64,000 bases of DNA from an uncultured SAR86 cluster bacterium (GTDB taxonomy: Bacteria > Pseudomonadota > Gammaproteobacteria > Magnimaribacterales > AG-339-G14): positions 80,302 to 144,301 of the forward strand of contig CACMTR010000003.1 in NCBI GenBank assembly GCA_902616715.1, read 5' to 3'. The notes beneath the pieces are model-generated. The model did not search any database, had not been told where the DNA came from, and worked only from the letters and a program-made list of their open reading frames with translations. Every line of letters starts with the position of its first letter. The stretch's first letter is position 1. The position numbers and the translations under genes were made by a program. Positions 52,946 to 61,275 of the stretch are shown here, one piece after another.

Positions 52946-53353
52946 ATGACGAATTCCAGAAATAAAGGTGCTGCATTTGAAAGAGAAATTGCTAAATTAA
53001 TAAACGAAGAATTTTCTTTATCAATTCCTTTAAAGAGAATTTTGGAACAAACCAGAGAAAAATTTTTACCTGATTTAATTTTAGGCAGGTGGTATTTAGA
53101 ATGTAAACGTTATGGCCATGGAAATGAACCAATAGAGAAATGGTGGGATCAAGTTATAGATTCTACAAAAGCAGAAGGATTTCCTGCTCTTATTTATAAG
53201 TTTAATAATAGGCCAATAAAAGTCAGAGTTCCACTTCATAGTGTTAATCCTGAATTACAAAAAAACAATAACAATACATGCGATCTTCTCTGGAAAGATT
53301 TTATTTATCTGCTAAAGAATTTGTATATTGAAGATATAGAAAAACACAAATAA
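52946..53353 (+). CDS. PDDEXK nuclease resembling phage/Hjc-type Holliday-junction resolvases
   Basis: 135-aa single-domain protein with a complete PD-(D/E)xK site: Glu12 in KGAAFEREIAKL, Asp43 in LPDLILG, and Glu52-x-Lys54 in YLECKRYG. The order (helix with GxxFERE, basic stretch KRILEQTR, PD, ExK, then WWDQV) resembles small phage-encoded PDDEXK endonucleases and archaeal Hjc resolvases. It sits between yebC and ybgC, precisely where ruvC-ruvA-ruvB stand in relatives; no ruv genes are present. Gene spacing and base composition match its neighbours, so any transfer is old. Resolvase activity is inferred. Confidence 0.78.
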   Translation: MTNSRNKGAAFEREIAKLINEEFSLSIPLKRILEQTREKFLPDLILGRWYLECKRYGHGNEPIEKWWDQVIDSTKAEGFPALIYKFNNRPIKVRVPLHSVNPELQKNNNNTCDLLWKDFIYLLKNLYIEDIEKHK

Positions 53354-53358
53354 TAAAA

Positions 53359-53766
53359 ATGTCTTCATTACAAATAAGAATTTACTTTGAAGATACTGAT
53401 GCTCAAGGCCTAGTTTATAACTCAAATTATCTTAAATTTCTGGAAAGAGGACGAACAGAGTTTTTAAGAAATTTGGGTTATGACCAAAAAAAACTCTTAA
53501 AAGAAGGATTAATATTTGTTGTAAAGAAAGTAAATTTAGATTTTCTTAAGCCAGCAGAATTAGATGAAATAATAGAAGTTAAGAGTAAAATTGAATCAGT
53601 TAAGAAAGTTAGTTTTACTTTTGTTCAAGAAATATTTGATTCAAACCAAAAAAAAATATTAGACGCAAATGTTAAATGTGGCTGCTTGGAAATTAAAAAT
53701 AAGAAACCTTTTAAAATACCTAATGGGTTATACCAATCAATGAAAGAAAATATCGATGGCATTTGA
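53359..53766 (+). CDS. ybgC: Acyl-CoA thioesterase YbgC (Tol-Pal associated)
   Basis: 135-aa hotdog thioesterase. The N-terminal block IRIYFEDTDAQGLVYNSNYLKFLERGRTEFLR holds the catalytic Asp of the 4-hydroxybenzoyl-CoA thioesterase subfamily (given here as adjoining short blocks). In gammaproteobacteria it heads the tol-pal operon and associates with phospholipid synthesis enzymes. It overlaps tolQ by 11 bp and follows the nuclease gene by 5 bp. Confidence 0.94.
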   Translation: MSSLQIRIYFEDTDAQGLVYNSNYLKFLERGRTEFLRNLGYDQKKLLKEGLIFVVKKVNLDFLKPAELDEIIEVKSKIESVKKVSFTFVQEIFDSNQKKILDANVKCGCLEIKNKKPFKIPNGLYQSMKENIDGI

Positions 53767-54424
53767 ATTAAATCTTTTATCTCTTTTCATTCAAGCAAGC
53801 TTAGTAGTTAAATTAGTTCTAGTCACTTTGCTGATTGTCTCTTTTGTTTCTTGGTGGTTTATCATCGAAAAATACATAACTTTTAAAAGAGTTGAAAAAG
53901 ATATCTATGAGTTCAATCAACTCTTTTGGGGTAAAAATAGTTTAGATAATATTTTTTCTAAAGTTTTAAATAAAGAAAAATTAGTAGGAATTGAACAGAT
54001 TTTTTTTGTAGCATACAAAGAATTTAAAGATTCTAAAGATAAAGGCATTAATTTTGAATCGATAAAAAAGATCATAGAAATCTCTATTTCTAGAAACGAA
54101 GAAACACTATCTAAAAGACTCTCTTTCTTATCAACTGCTGCTTCAGTAAGTCCTTATATAGGTTTGTTTGGAACCGTTTGGGGAATAATGAATGCTTTTG
54201 GCGGGTTATCTCAGTTAACTCAGGTCTCTATAACAGTCGTAGCTCCTGGTATTTCCGAGGCACTGATAGCTACTGCTCTTGGTCTTTTTGCTGCTATTCC
54301 AGCTTTAATTTCTTATAACTGGAATTTGAATAAAATAAATACTTTTATCAATGAGTACTCTAATTTTTCTGAAGAACTCATCATTATCCTTGCAAAAGAA
54401 ATAGATGAGAACAAGAGACTCTAA
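53756..54424 (+). CDS. tolQ: Tol-Pal system proton channel subunit TolQ
   Basis: Inner-membrane motor subunit (MotA/ExbB family) that with TolR uses proton flow to drive TolA. The 222-aa product has three membrane spans (about 15-35, 125-147, 160-182) and the family region YIGLFGTVWGIMNAFGGL and ISEALIATALGLFAAIPA, with the conserved Thr and Pro residues. Overlaps tolR by 20 bp. Confidence 0.97.
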   Translation: MAFELNLLSLFIQASLVVKLVLVTLLIVSFVSWWFIIEKYITFKRVEKDIYEFNQLFWGKNSLDNIFSKVLNKEKLVGIEQIFFVAYKEFKDSKDKGINFESIKKIIEISISRNEETLSKRLSFLSTAASVSPYIGLFGTVWGIMNAFGGLSQLTQVSITVVAPGISEALIATALGLFAAIPALISYNWNLNKINTFINEYSNFSEELIIILAKEIDENKRL

Positions 54425-54824
54425 AAAATATTTAGCTGAAATTAATGTTATTCCTTATGTGGACATTATGTTGGTCCTTCTGTTAATTTTTATGGTAACA
54501 GCGCCTTTCTTAATTCAAGGAATTAAAATTGATTTACCTCAGGTTGATTCAGCACCAATCGAAGATTTTGAAAATAATTCCTTAACTATTTCCATTGATT
54601 CAAAAGGAAATTATTTTCTTGAACTTGATACTTTTAAAAACATTTCTATGGACTTAATAAAATTAGAATCTGAATTAATAAAAATAATTCCTAAAAATAA
54701 AATTGAAATTTTTATCCGCGCAGATTCACAGGTTATTTTTAATGATGTAGCGTTGTTAATGTCTTCTTTGCAAAAACTCAAACCGAATTCAATCAACTTT
54801 CTTACAGAGCCAAAAGATGATTAA
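54405..54824 (+). CDS. tolR: Tol-Pal system protein TolR
   Basis: Bitopic motor subunit (MotB/ExbD family). The 139-aa product carries the N-terminal block EINVIPYVDIMLVLLLIFMVTAPF, with Asp19 in the membrane span as the expected proton carrier, followed by IDLPQVDSAP and a periplasmic domain ending in FIRADSQVIFNDV. It overlaps tolQ (20 bp) and tolA (8 bp). Confidence 0.97.
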   Translation: MRTRDSKKYLAEINVIPYVDIMLVLLLIFMVTAPFLIQGIKIDLPQVDSAPIEDFENNSLTISIDSKGNYFLELDTFKNISMDLIKLESELIKIIPKNKIEIFIRADSQVIFNDVALLMSSLQKLKPNSINFLTEPKDD

Positions 54825-55407
54825 TTTGTATCTAGGATTTTTTTTATCTTTTTTTGGACATTTAATAGTTTTATTAATGGTTCTTATAGACTTTTCTATC
54901 TTCTTTCCTAATAAACAGAATTATGAAGTCATTCCAATTGGCTTTATTCTAGAAAATAAAGAAAAATCTCATTCACAAGTAATTCAAGAAAAATTATTCT
55001 CTCTTAAGGAACTAGAAATAAATAATCCTGAATTCACTAATTTGATTAGTTCTGAAGAAAATATAAATACAAACGGTCTTTTAATTTCAGTAAAACAGTC
55101 TTTGGATAAATTGGAAGAAGAAAAATTTAAAAAGACTATTATTATAATTCAAAAAAAATTTATTGAATTATGGAATAAACCTTTTGTTCTTAATGAAGAT
55201 ATAAAAGTTTCCATCAAAATAAAATTAGCACCTTCTGGAGAAATTTTATCTAAAACTTTAATTGAGTCGAGCGGTAACGATAAATTTGATGATTCAGCAA
55301 TGAAAGCTGTTAGTAAAATAAGTTTCCTTAAAGAAGTATCTAATTTAAGGAGAGAGGATTTTGAGAGGTATTTTAGAGAAATTAATCTAGTTTTTAAATC
55401 AAGATAA
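54817..55407 (+). CDS. tolA: TolA, short form without the long helical domain
   Basis: Periplasm-spanning link between the TolQR motor and Pal/TolB. The 196-aa product has an N-terminal membrane anchor (about 5-29), a short helical middle with EEEKFKKTIIIIQKKFIELWN, and a TonB/TolA-type C-terminal domain (VSIKIKLAPSGEILSKTLIESSGNDKFDDSAMKAVSKI region). E. coli TolA is 421 aa with a helical domain of over 200 residues. Position between tolR and tolB makes the call firm, though sequence similarity is low. Confidence 0.87.
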   Translation: MINLYLGFFLSFFGHLIVLLMVLIDFSIFFPNKQNYEVIPIGFILENKEKSHSQVIQEKLFSLKELEINNPEFTNLISSEENINTNGLLISVKQSLDKLEEEKFKKTIIIIQKKFIELWNKPFVLNEDIKVSIKIKLAPSGEILSKTLIESSGNDKFDDSAMKAVSKISFLKEVSNLRREDFERYFREINLVFKSR

Positions 55408-56679
55408 ATGAAAATTTTCTTTATTATTTTAATTTATTTTTTTAGTTTAAATTTTGAAGCTAAGTTAAAAATAGAAATTATAAAAGGATCTGAGGAACTC
55501 CCTGATATAGCCATCGTTCCTTTCAAAAGTAGTTTTGGAAGGCAGTTTGAATATGATGTCAGAGATTTAATCAATGAAAAGTTAACGCTATTTGGAGAGT
55601 TTGATTCTCTCGAATTAGAGAGAATGTTATCTTTTCCTTTTAATGAAGAAAGTTTTTATAGAAGAGATTGGGAGCTTCTATCTATGGACTACGTAGTTTT
55701 TGGAGAAGTTGATGAAACGGAAGGAAATTTGGTTCTAAATTATTTTGTTGCCGACATTGGCCTTAAAAGAATTATTCTTCGTGGAGATATAACAGGAGAA
55801 AAAAATAATATCGAATTAATTACAAAAAAAATTAGTGATAGAGTTTATGAAAGCATCACAGGTTTAAAAGGGATTTTTAATACAAAACTTGCGTACATTT
55901 TAAATCCAGAGCCAAATAAATACAGTATTTGCGTCTCGGACATTGATGGAGATAATGAAGAAATTTTATTTTCTTCAAATTCACCTTTAATGTCTCCCGA
56001 CTGGTCATCAGACGGTAATAAGCTTGCATATGTGTCTTTTGAAAAAGGTTTTGCAGAGATTTATATACAAAACTTATTGACGGGTATAAGAGAAACTATT
56101 CCAACTCTTGGAATGAGCAAAAGTGCTCCAGTTTGGTCTCCTGATTCTAAAAATTTAGCATTTGTAATTTCTATGTCTGGAAATCCAGATATTTATAATT
56201 ACAACCTAAAAAATAAAAAAATTTCTAGACTAACTAGTCATTATGGAATTGACACAGAACCAGCTTGGTCACCAGACGGAAAAAAATTATTATTCACATC
56301 AAATAGGTCGGGAAGTCCCCAAATTTTTGAGATTAAAATATCTAATAAGAGAATAAAACGTGTGACTTTGGATGGAAGCTATAATGCAAGAGCTAGATTT
56401 TTTCCTGATGGAAAAAATATTGTTTTTGTTCATGGAAATAATGGTATTTTTCATATTGCCACTAGAAATCTTAAAGATAGATTTGTAAATATTGTAACTC
56501 AAACAACATTAGACGAATCACCAACAATTTCTCCTAACGGACACATAGTTATCTATTCAACGAAAAAAGAAAATCAGGGTTATTTAGCGGGTATAACTAT
56601 CGATAGAAAGTCTAAATTTCAACTACCAGTCAAGAAGGGGTCTGTTAGAGAGCCATCATGGTCTCCTTTTTTGAACTAA
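55408..56679 (+). CDS. tolB: Tol-Pal system beta-propeller protein TolB
   Basis: Periplasmic protein that cycles between TolA and Pal. The 423-aa precursor has a signal peptide (about 1-18), an N-terminal alpha/beta domain (IAIVPF-like [12 protein letters not shown]) and a six-bladed WD40-like propeller with repeats [30 protein letters not shown] and [22 protein letters not shown]. It starts directly after the tolA stop. Confidence 0.97.
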   Translation: MKIFFIILIYFFSLNFEAKLKIEIIKGSEELPDIAIVPFKSSFGRQFEYDVRDLINEKLTLFGEFDSLELERMLSFPFNEESFYRRDWELLSMDYVVFGEVDETEGNLVLNYFVADIGLKRIILRGDITGEKNNIELITKKISDRVYESITGLKGIFNTKLAYILNPEPNKYSICVSDIDGDNEEILFSSNSPLMSPDWSSDGNKLAYVSFEKGFAEIYIQNLLTGIRETIPTLGMSKSAPVWSPDSKNLAFVISMSGNPDIYNYNLKNKKISRLTSHYGIDTEPAWSPDGKKLLFTSNRSGSPQIFEIKISNKRIKRVTLDGSYNARARFFPDGKNIVFVHGNNGIFHIATRNLKDRFVNIVTQTTLDESPTISPNGHIVIYSTKKENQGYLAGITIDRKSKFQLPVKKGSVREPSWSPFLN

Positions 56680-56691
56680 AAAAGTCTGCAT

Positions 56692-56731
56692 TTGTCTAAA
56701 AAAGATATATATAAATTATAATAATTAGGAG
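56692..56731 (+). promoter_or_regulatory. Candidate internal promoter and Shine-Dalgarno of pal
   Basis: The 57-bp tolB-pal gap is the only real gap in the tol cluster. It has TTGTCT (56692-56697), a 19-bp spacer and TATAAT (56717-56722), then a strong AGGAG (56727-56731) 5 nt before the pal ATG. Separate extra transcription of pal fits its known abundance. Such a short leader would leave the Shine-Dalgarno at the 5' end of the message. Confidence 0.45.
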
Positions 56732-56736
56732 ATATC

Positions 56737-57201
56737 ATGAAATTTTTAAAAACTTTACCTATAATTTTTTTAATATTTTTAATAAGTTGTTCAACACAAG
56801 TAAGTGATTCTATCAGTCAAACAAATTATAAAGAAGTTGAAGGAATAAACTTTGATGAAAAGGATAAAATTGATACTTCTCTAGAGGATAAAGTTTTCTT
56901 TGATTTTGATAAAAGTACTCTAAATAACGATACAAAGAAAATTCTCTCTCAATATGTTACAGAATCAGAAAAGGCAAAAATTATAAGACTTGAAGGTCAT
57001 TGTGATGAGAGAGGCACAAGAGAATACAATTTAGCTCTTGGTGAAAAAAGGGCAATTGAGGTAAAAAATTACTTAATAATTCAAGGAGTGTCTTCGTCAA
57101 AGATTAAAATTATTAGTTATGGAGAAGAGAAACCTATCAGCTTTGGTTCTACAGAATCAGATTGGAAACAAAATAGAAGAGTTGAGATTGCATTATTTTA
57201 A
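56737..57201 (+). CDS. pal: Peptidoglycan-associated lipoprotein Pal
   Basis: Outer-membrane lipoprotein whose OmpA-like domain binds diaminopimelate in the wall. The 154-aa precursor has a lipobox (FLISC) at residues 14-18, a short linker, and the OmpA-C motif VFFDFDKSTLNNDTKK near 52, LEGHCDERGTREYNLALGEKRA near 85-105 (blocks adjoining) and ISYGEEKP near 125, with the conserved Asp and Arg for DAP binding. Followed by cpoB after 15 bp. Confidence 0.98.
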   Translation: MKFLKTLPIIFLIFLISCSTQVSDSISQTNYKEVEGINFDEKDKIDTSLEDKVFFDFDKSTLNNDTKKILSQYVTESEKAKIIRLEGHCDERGTREYNLALGEKRAIEVKNYLIIQGVSSSKIKIISYGEEKPISFGSTESDWKQNRRVEIALF

Positions 57202-57216
57202 TCAGCTTTTATCAAA

Positions 57217-57924
57217 ATGAATAAGTTTCTTTTATCTTTAATTCTAGTGTTTCTCTCTGGAAATTTTCTAGCACAGAGTCAACAAGAATCTTTAGAAATA
57301 TTGTTGGAAAAATTGAATAAACTTGAAGAAGAAATAGCTAATCTTTCAAATAATTTAGATCAAAATACCTATGAGCTTCAAAGAATTGAAGATGCTAATC
57401 AACTAAGATATATGGACCTAGATAAACGCATACACCAGCTTGAGACTTTAATCCTTCTATCAAATGAAGACGACAACCAAGATCAAATAGTATCGGGTGA
57501 TATCGATGAAAACCCTTTATCTGATCTCATAGCCAATGACGAATCTGAAGAGGAATTTTTGTTATGGTCTAATTCTTTAAAACTTATTGAGAATTCTAGA
57601 TATTCAGAAGCTGCTGAAAACCTCAGATTATTGATTTTATCTTTTCCTCGAGGAGAATATTCCATTGAGGCTTATTTTTATTTAGGAGATATTTATTTTC
57701 AACAACAAATGTACCAAGATTCTATTGAGACATTCAATTCACTTCTTATTAATTTTCCCGAAAATAATAGAACTCCGGAAACCATCTTCAAATTAGGATT
57801 AAACTTTCTTCGACTTGAGGATGAAATAGCTGCTATAAGCAATTTTAATAATGTTATACAAAATTATCCTGAATCCAGTGCAGCCATCCTTTCAGAGGAA
57901 GAATTAGTTAAACTTAATAATTGA
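57217..57924 (+). CDS. cpoB: Cell division coordinator CpoB (YbgF)
   Basis: Periplasmic TPR protein that links Tol-Pal constriction with PBP1B in E. coli. The 235-aa precursor has a signal peptide (about 1-19, cleavage after FLA), a coiled coil for trimerisation (about 25-72: LEILLEKLNKLEEEIANL), and C-terminal TPR repeats (AYFYLGDIYFQQQMYQDSIETF; KLGLNFLRLEDEIAAISNF). Last gene of the tol-pal cluster. Confidence 0.94.
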   Translation: MNKFLLSLILVFLSGNFLAQSQQESLEILLEKLNKLEEEIANLSNNLDQNTYELQRIEDANQLRYMDLDKRIHQLETLILLSNEDDNQDQIVSGDIDENPLSDLIANDESEEEFLLWSNSLKLIENSRYSEAAENLRLLILSFPRGEYSIEAYFYLGDIYFQQQMYQDSIETFNSLLINFPENNRTPETIFKLGLNFLRLEDEIAAISNFNNVIQNYPESSAAILSEEELVKLNN

Positions 57925-57929
57925 TTTGA

Positions 57930-57935
57930 TATAAT
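57930..57935 (+). promoter_or_regulatory. -10 element of tRNA-Lys
   Basis: TATAAT starts 5 bp after the cpoB stop and ends 11 bp before the mature tRNA. A weak -35 (TTAAAC, 57908-57913) is at 16 bp. The C-rich stretch CCCCTCAC between is GC-rich for this genome, as in stringent discriminators. Confidence 0.5.
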
Positions 57936-57946
57936 CCCCTCACTTT

Positions 57947-58022
57947 GGGTCGTTAGCTCAGTTGGTAGAGCAGTTGGCTTTTAATCAATTGGTCATAGGT
58001 TCGAATCCTATACGACCCACCA
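57947..58022 (+). tRNA. trnK: tRNA-Lys (anticodon TTT)
   Basis: 76-nt cloverleaf with acceptor strand GGGTCGT pairing with ACGACCC, D arm GCTC-AGTTGGTAGA-GAGC, anticodon loop CTTTTAA (anticodon TTT), T arm AGG-TTCGAAT-CCT and an encoded CCA end. Only tRNA gene seen in the window. crcB starts 6 nt after its 3' end, so the two are probably transcribed together. Confidence 0.98.
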
Positions 58023-58028
58023 AGGTTT

Positions 58029-58382
58029 ATGACTTATTTTTTAATTTTCATAGGTGGAGGTCTAGGAGCAGGATCTAGATTTTTTCTTTCAAATCTTTTT
58101 GGAAATTTTTCAATTTTTGGTTTCGGTATAAGCACCTTAATTGTCAATATAATAGGATGCTTTTTTATTGGTTTTTTTATGACAGAAAATTTAGACTTTA
58201 CTAAGTCCTTGCAGCTATTTTTTGTAATTGGTTTTCTGGGTTCTTTTACTACTTTTTCGACTTTTACTAAAGAAGCAATTTTGTTTTATGAACAAATAGG
58301 AGTTTTTGAAAGTTTGATTTATATTTTCATGACTTTTATTTTTTGTTTAATATCTACTTATATTAGTTATAGGCTTTTTTAG
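58029..58382 (+). CDS. crcB: Fluoride channel CrcB/Fluc
   Basis: Dual-topology dimeric channel that exports toxic fluoride. The 117-aa product has four membrane spans and the family motifs GGGLGAGSRFFLSN near the N-terminus, TLIVNIIGCFFIGFF near 36-50 with the conserved Asn, and GFLGSFTTFSTFTKE near 75-89 with the Phe box and central Na+ site. It starts 6 nt after tRNA-Lys, so a fluoride riboswitch cannot precede it. hinT follows directly. Confidence 0.95.
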   Translation: MTYFLIFIGGGLGAGSRFFLSNLFGNFSIFGFGISTLIVNIIGCFFIGFFMTENLDFTKSLQLFFVIGFLGSFTTFSTFTKEAILFYEQIGVFESLIYIFMTFIFCLISTYISYRLF

Positions 58383-58736
58383 GTGAGTAAGACAATCTTT
58401 CAAAAAATCATAGATAGAGAAATTCCTTCAGAAATATTATATGAGGATGAATTTTGTATTGTAATTAAAGATATCGCTCCTAAAGCTCCTGTACATCTTT
58501 TAGTCATTCCAAAAAAACTAATTACAAAATTATCAGAAAGTTCTGAAGAGGATACCAAATTGCTTGGACATTTGCTGAAGATAGTAAGAGAAATGGCTAA
58601 AGAACATGGAATAGAGGAGGCTTTTAATGTGATTATAAATAATGGGGAAAAAGCCGGACAAACTGTATTTCACTTACATATTCATATTTTAGGCGGAGAT
58701 AAAGTCAAACTCTCTTCAGAATTAATTACAGATTAA
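58383..58736 (+). CDS. hinT: HIT-family purine nucleoside phosphoramidase HinT
   Basis: Nucleotide hydrolase of the histidine-triad superfamily. The 117-aa product starts at GTG immediately after the crcB stop. The triad HLHIH is at 97-101 (H97, H99, H101) within TVFHLHIHILGG, preceded by KAPVHLLVIPKK and NNGEKAGQ. Length and motif order are those of bacterial HinT. It ends 2 bp from the convergent bepA. Confidence 0.95.
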   Translation: MSKTIFQKIIDREIPSEILYEDEFCIVIKDIAPKAPVHLLVIPKKLITKLSESSEEDTKLLGHLLKIVREMAKEHGIEEAFNVIINNGEKAGQTVFHLHIHILGGDKVKLSSELITD

Positions 58737-58738
58737 TA

Positions 58739-60166
58739 TTAAGATAATTCTCGAAGAGCTTTTTTTGTTTCAAATATATCTTCTAGTCTACTGACGATTG
58801 ATTCTCTTATTTCAAAAAAATTTTTAGAAAGTTTTAATGCTTCTCTTAATTGAAAGATTGCTGCATCATATCTTCCTGTGAGCATAAAATATTCAGCTCT
58901 GGACCTATGAAGACCTAATATGTTTCCTGCTAGACCTTGAGCTTCTGCAAGTTGATACCAAACGGAAGGATCCGAAGGTCTATTTCTGCTTAATTCGCTT
59001 AAAATTATTTCAGCCTTTCTTGCTTGATTGTTTTGTAAGTAAGCTTTGGAAAGAATTTTTGAAATTGCGTAATTATTTTTGTTCAAACTTAATAATGTTT
59101 CACCTACTGAGACAGCTTCAAAGTTATTTTCTTCCTCTAAATGAAGTTCCATTAAAGTGGTTTGCAAAATTAAGTTATTTGGAAATTGATCAAGTAAAGC
59201 TCTAAGAAGTTTAAATGCTGAAGGAAAGTTCTTCAATTTTTTGTGAGATAAAACCAAGCCATACTCAGCTGCTACAATTGATTTTTGATTAATACTAGAA
59301 AGTAATATTTTTTCATATTCCTTGATCAGATCTCTGGGATTATTTGATGATGAAACAATTGATCTAGCTTTAATTAAGTAAAAATCAAGAGAATCTCTAT
59401 ATTCTCCCCTCGGCTCTATAGAATTTTCTCTTAGTCGAGCATCAGTAATTCTTTCTTTCGGAAGAGGATGACTCATAAGATAAGAAAATTCCTCATCATT
59501 TGCTCCCCTTGATCTTTGAAGCTTCTGGAACATACTAGACATCCCTTTTGGGTCAAATCCAGCTCTAACAAGATTATTAAAACCAATTCTATCCGCCTCT
59601 TTTTCGTTACTTCTGGTGTAATTAATTGAAAGTTGCTGAATAAGAGCGGGGCCAAGGTATATTCCTTCTGCACTTCCTGAGGCTGCTGCAACTGCTACGC
59701 TTCCTAAAATTAAAAGAGCATTTCCCAAAGCAGTGACTTGAGATTGAGATCTTGCAAAATGTCTTTGACTTAAATGAGCTAATTCGTGACACATCACTGA
59801 CGCAAATTCTGCTTCAAAATCAGTTTTAAGAAACATACCTTTGTTAATTCCAATTATTCCTCCCGGTGCGGCAAATGCATTAATTGATTCGTCATCGATT
59901 ACTACAAATTCATATCTTCTGTCTCTTACTTCACTAGTTTCAGAAATTCTATAAATTAAATCTTCTATGTAAGTGGTTGTTAGAGGATCTTCATACTCTT
60001 TTACGGATGATCTAAAAATTGAAAGCCATAATCTTCCCAAGTCGTATTCTCCTGACAAAGAGATTGAAGCTGAAGAGGGGTCACCCAACAATGGAAGATT
60101 ATCTTCCGATTGATTTAAAGAAATAGAAGAGAAGGTTAAAAGTAAAAATATATAAAAATATTTCAT
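58739..60166 (-). CDS. bepA: Periplasmic M48 metalloprotease/chaperone BepA
   Basis: Helps assemble and degrade outer-membrane proteins, notably LptD in E. coli. The 475-aa precursor has a signal peptide (1-18), an M48 protease domain with zinc motif HELAH (127-131) and a third-ligand region RSNEKEADRIGF near 190, and a C-terminal TPR domain (about 300-475). Length is close to E. coli BepA (487). The neighbours perM-bcp-dapA-bamC keep the ancestral order. Confidence 0.95.
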   Translation of the reverse strand: MKYFYIFLLLTFSSISLNQSEDNLPLLGDPSSASISLSGEYDLGRLWLSIFRSSVKEYEDPLTTTYIEDLIYRISETSEVRDRRYEFVVIDDESINAFAAPGGIIGINKGMFLKTDFEAEFASVMCHELAHLSQRHFARSQSQVTALGNALLILGSVAVAAASGSAEGIYLGPALIQQLSINYTRSNEKEADRIGFNNLVRAGFDPKGMSSMFQKLQRSRGANDEEFSYLMSHPLPKERITDARLRENSIEPRGEYRDSLDFYLIKARSIVSSSNNPRDLIKEYEKILLSSINQKSIVAAEYGLVLSHKKLKNFPSAFKLLRALLDQFPNNLILQTTLMELHLEEENNFEAVSVGETLLSLNKNNYAISKILSKAYLQNNQARKAEIILSELSRNRPSDPSVWYQLAEAQGLAGNILGLHRSRAEYFMLTGRYDAAIFQLREALKLSKNFFEIRESIVSRLEDIFETKKALRELS

Positions 60167-60219
60167 TTAAAAAAAGTATAATTCCTAAGATATTTTAATT
60201 AAATATCGCTTTTTTTAAT

Positions 60220-61275
60220 ATGGTCAAATTCTTAAAAAATTTCTTTGATACTTATTTTTTTAAAGAAGAACAATATGCAGCTTTGGTTTTGTTACTTATA
60301 GCGCTAGTTTTAATTTATTTTGTAGGAAGCTTAATAACCCCTTTTTTCATTTCGTTATTGATTGCTTATTTATTAAATGGAGCAATGGCTTTTTTTGGCT
60401 CTAGGGGAGCGTCAAAAAAAACTTCATTATCTCTTGCATTTATAATCTTTACTGCCTTTTATGTTTCTATTTTTTTGCTACTTCCTTTAATCACCTCTCA
60501 GATTGGATCATTAATTAATGAACTTCCTGCTATTGCAAATTATGTTGAAAAACTTGCTCAAAATTTATTAAAAGCGTATCCGGAACTTTTTTCACAAAGC
60601 CAGGTTGATGGGTTAGCAGGAAGTATTACCTCTTTCTTTCCTACTATTGCGGAGCAAATTCTAATCCAAATGAATGCAGGTTTTTCTGCAATGATGAACG
60701 CATTGATATACATAATTTTGATTCCTTTTTTTGTTTTTTTCTTTTTGAAAGATAAAAATGAAATGATTGAATATGCTACTTATTTTCTTCCTAAAAATTC
60801 TCAGCTTTTATCTACACTTTGGTCTGATTTAAATATTCAATTATTTGGTTACATAAGAGGTAAAGCCTTAGAAATGATAATTGTTGGATGCATTACTTCA
60901 TTAGTTTTTGCACTAATAGGAGTTAACTATTCAATACTATTGGGAATTATGGTTGGCTTGTCGGTTCTTGTCCCTCTGTTTGGAGCAATTATCGTTACCA
61001 TTCCTGTCGTAGCTATAGGTTTGTTTCAGTACGGTTTAGAATCTACTTTCTTTATATTTTTAGCAAGTTATTTAATTATTCAAGCATTAGATGGAAATTT
61101 TTTATTCCCATTGTTATTGGGAAGAGAGGTAAATTTGCATCCCGTTTTGATTATATTAGCAATTTTAATTTTTGGAGGTATTTGGGGCTTTTGGGGCCTT
61201 TTATTGGCTGTACCAATTGCTACTTTTATAAGGGCTATTTTGAGAGCTTGGCCAAAAAAAGAATTAGCTAGTTAA
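60220..61275 (+). CDS. perM: PerM/AI-2E transporter-family membrane protein
   Basis: 351-aa polytopic membrane protein of the PerM (YfgO) family. Landmarks: two close N-terminal spans around 17-52, a soluble central region (about 85-150), PFFVFFFLKDKNEMIEY near 168, and C-terminal spans with GLSVLVPLFGAIIVTIPV and LHPVLIILAILIFGGIWGFWGLLLAVP. Substrate not known; the AI-2 exporter label applies to only some members. It lies between bepA and bcp as in E. coli and overlaps the end of bcp by 12 bp. Confidence 0.9.
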   Translation: MVKFLKNFFDTYFFKEEQYAALVLLLIALVLIYFVGSLITPFFISLLIAYLLNGAMAFFGSRGASKKTSLSLAFIIFTAFYVSIFLLLPLITSQIGSLINELPAIANYVEKLAQNLLKAYPELFSQSQVDGLAGSITSFFPTIAEQILIQMNAGFSAMMNALIYIILIPFFVFFFLKDKNEMIEYATYFLPKNSQLLSTLWSDLNIQLFGYIRGKALEMIIVGCITSLVFALIGVNYSILLGIMVGLSVLVPLFGAIIVTIPVVAIGLFQYGLESTFFIFLASYLIIQALDGNFLFPLLLGREVNLHPVLIILAILIFGGIWGFWGLLLAVPIATFIRAILRAWPKKELAS

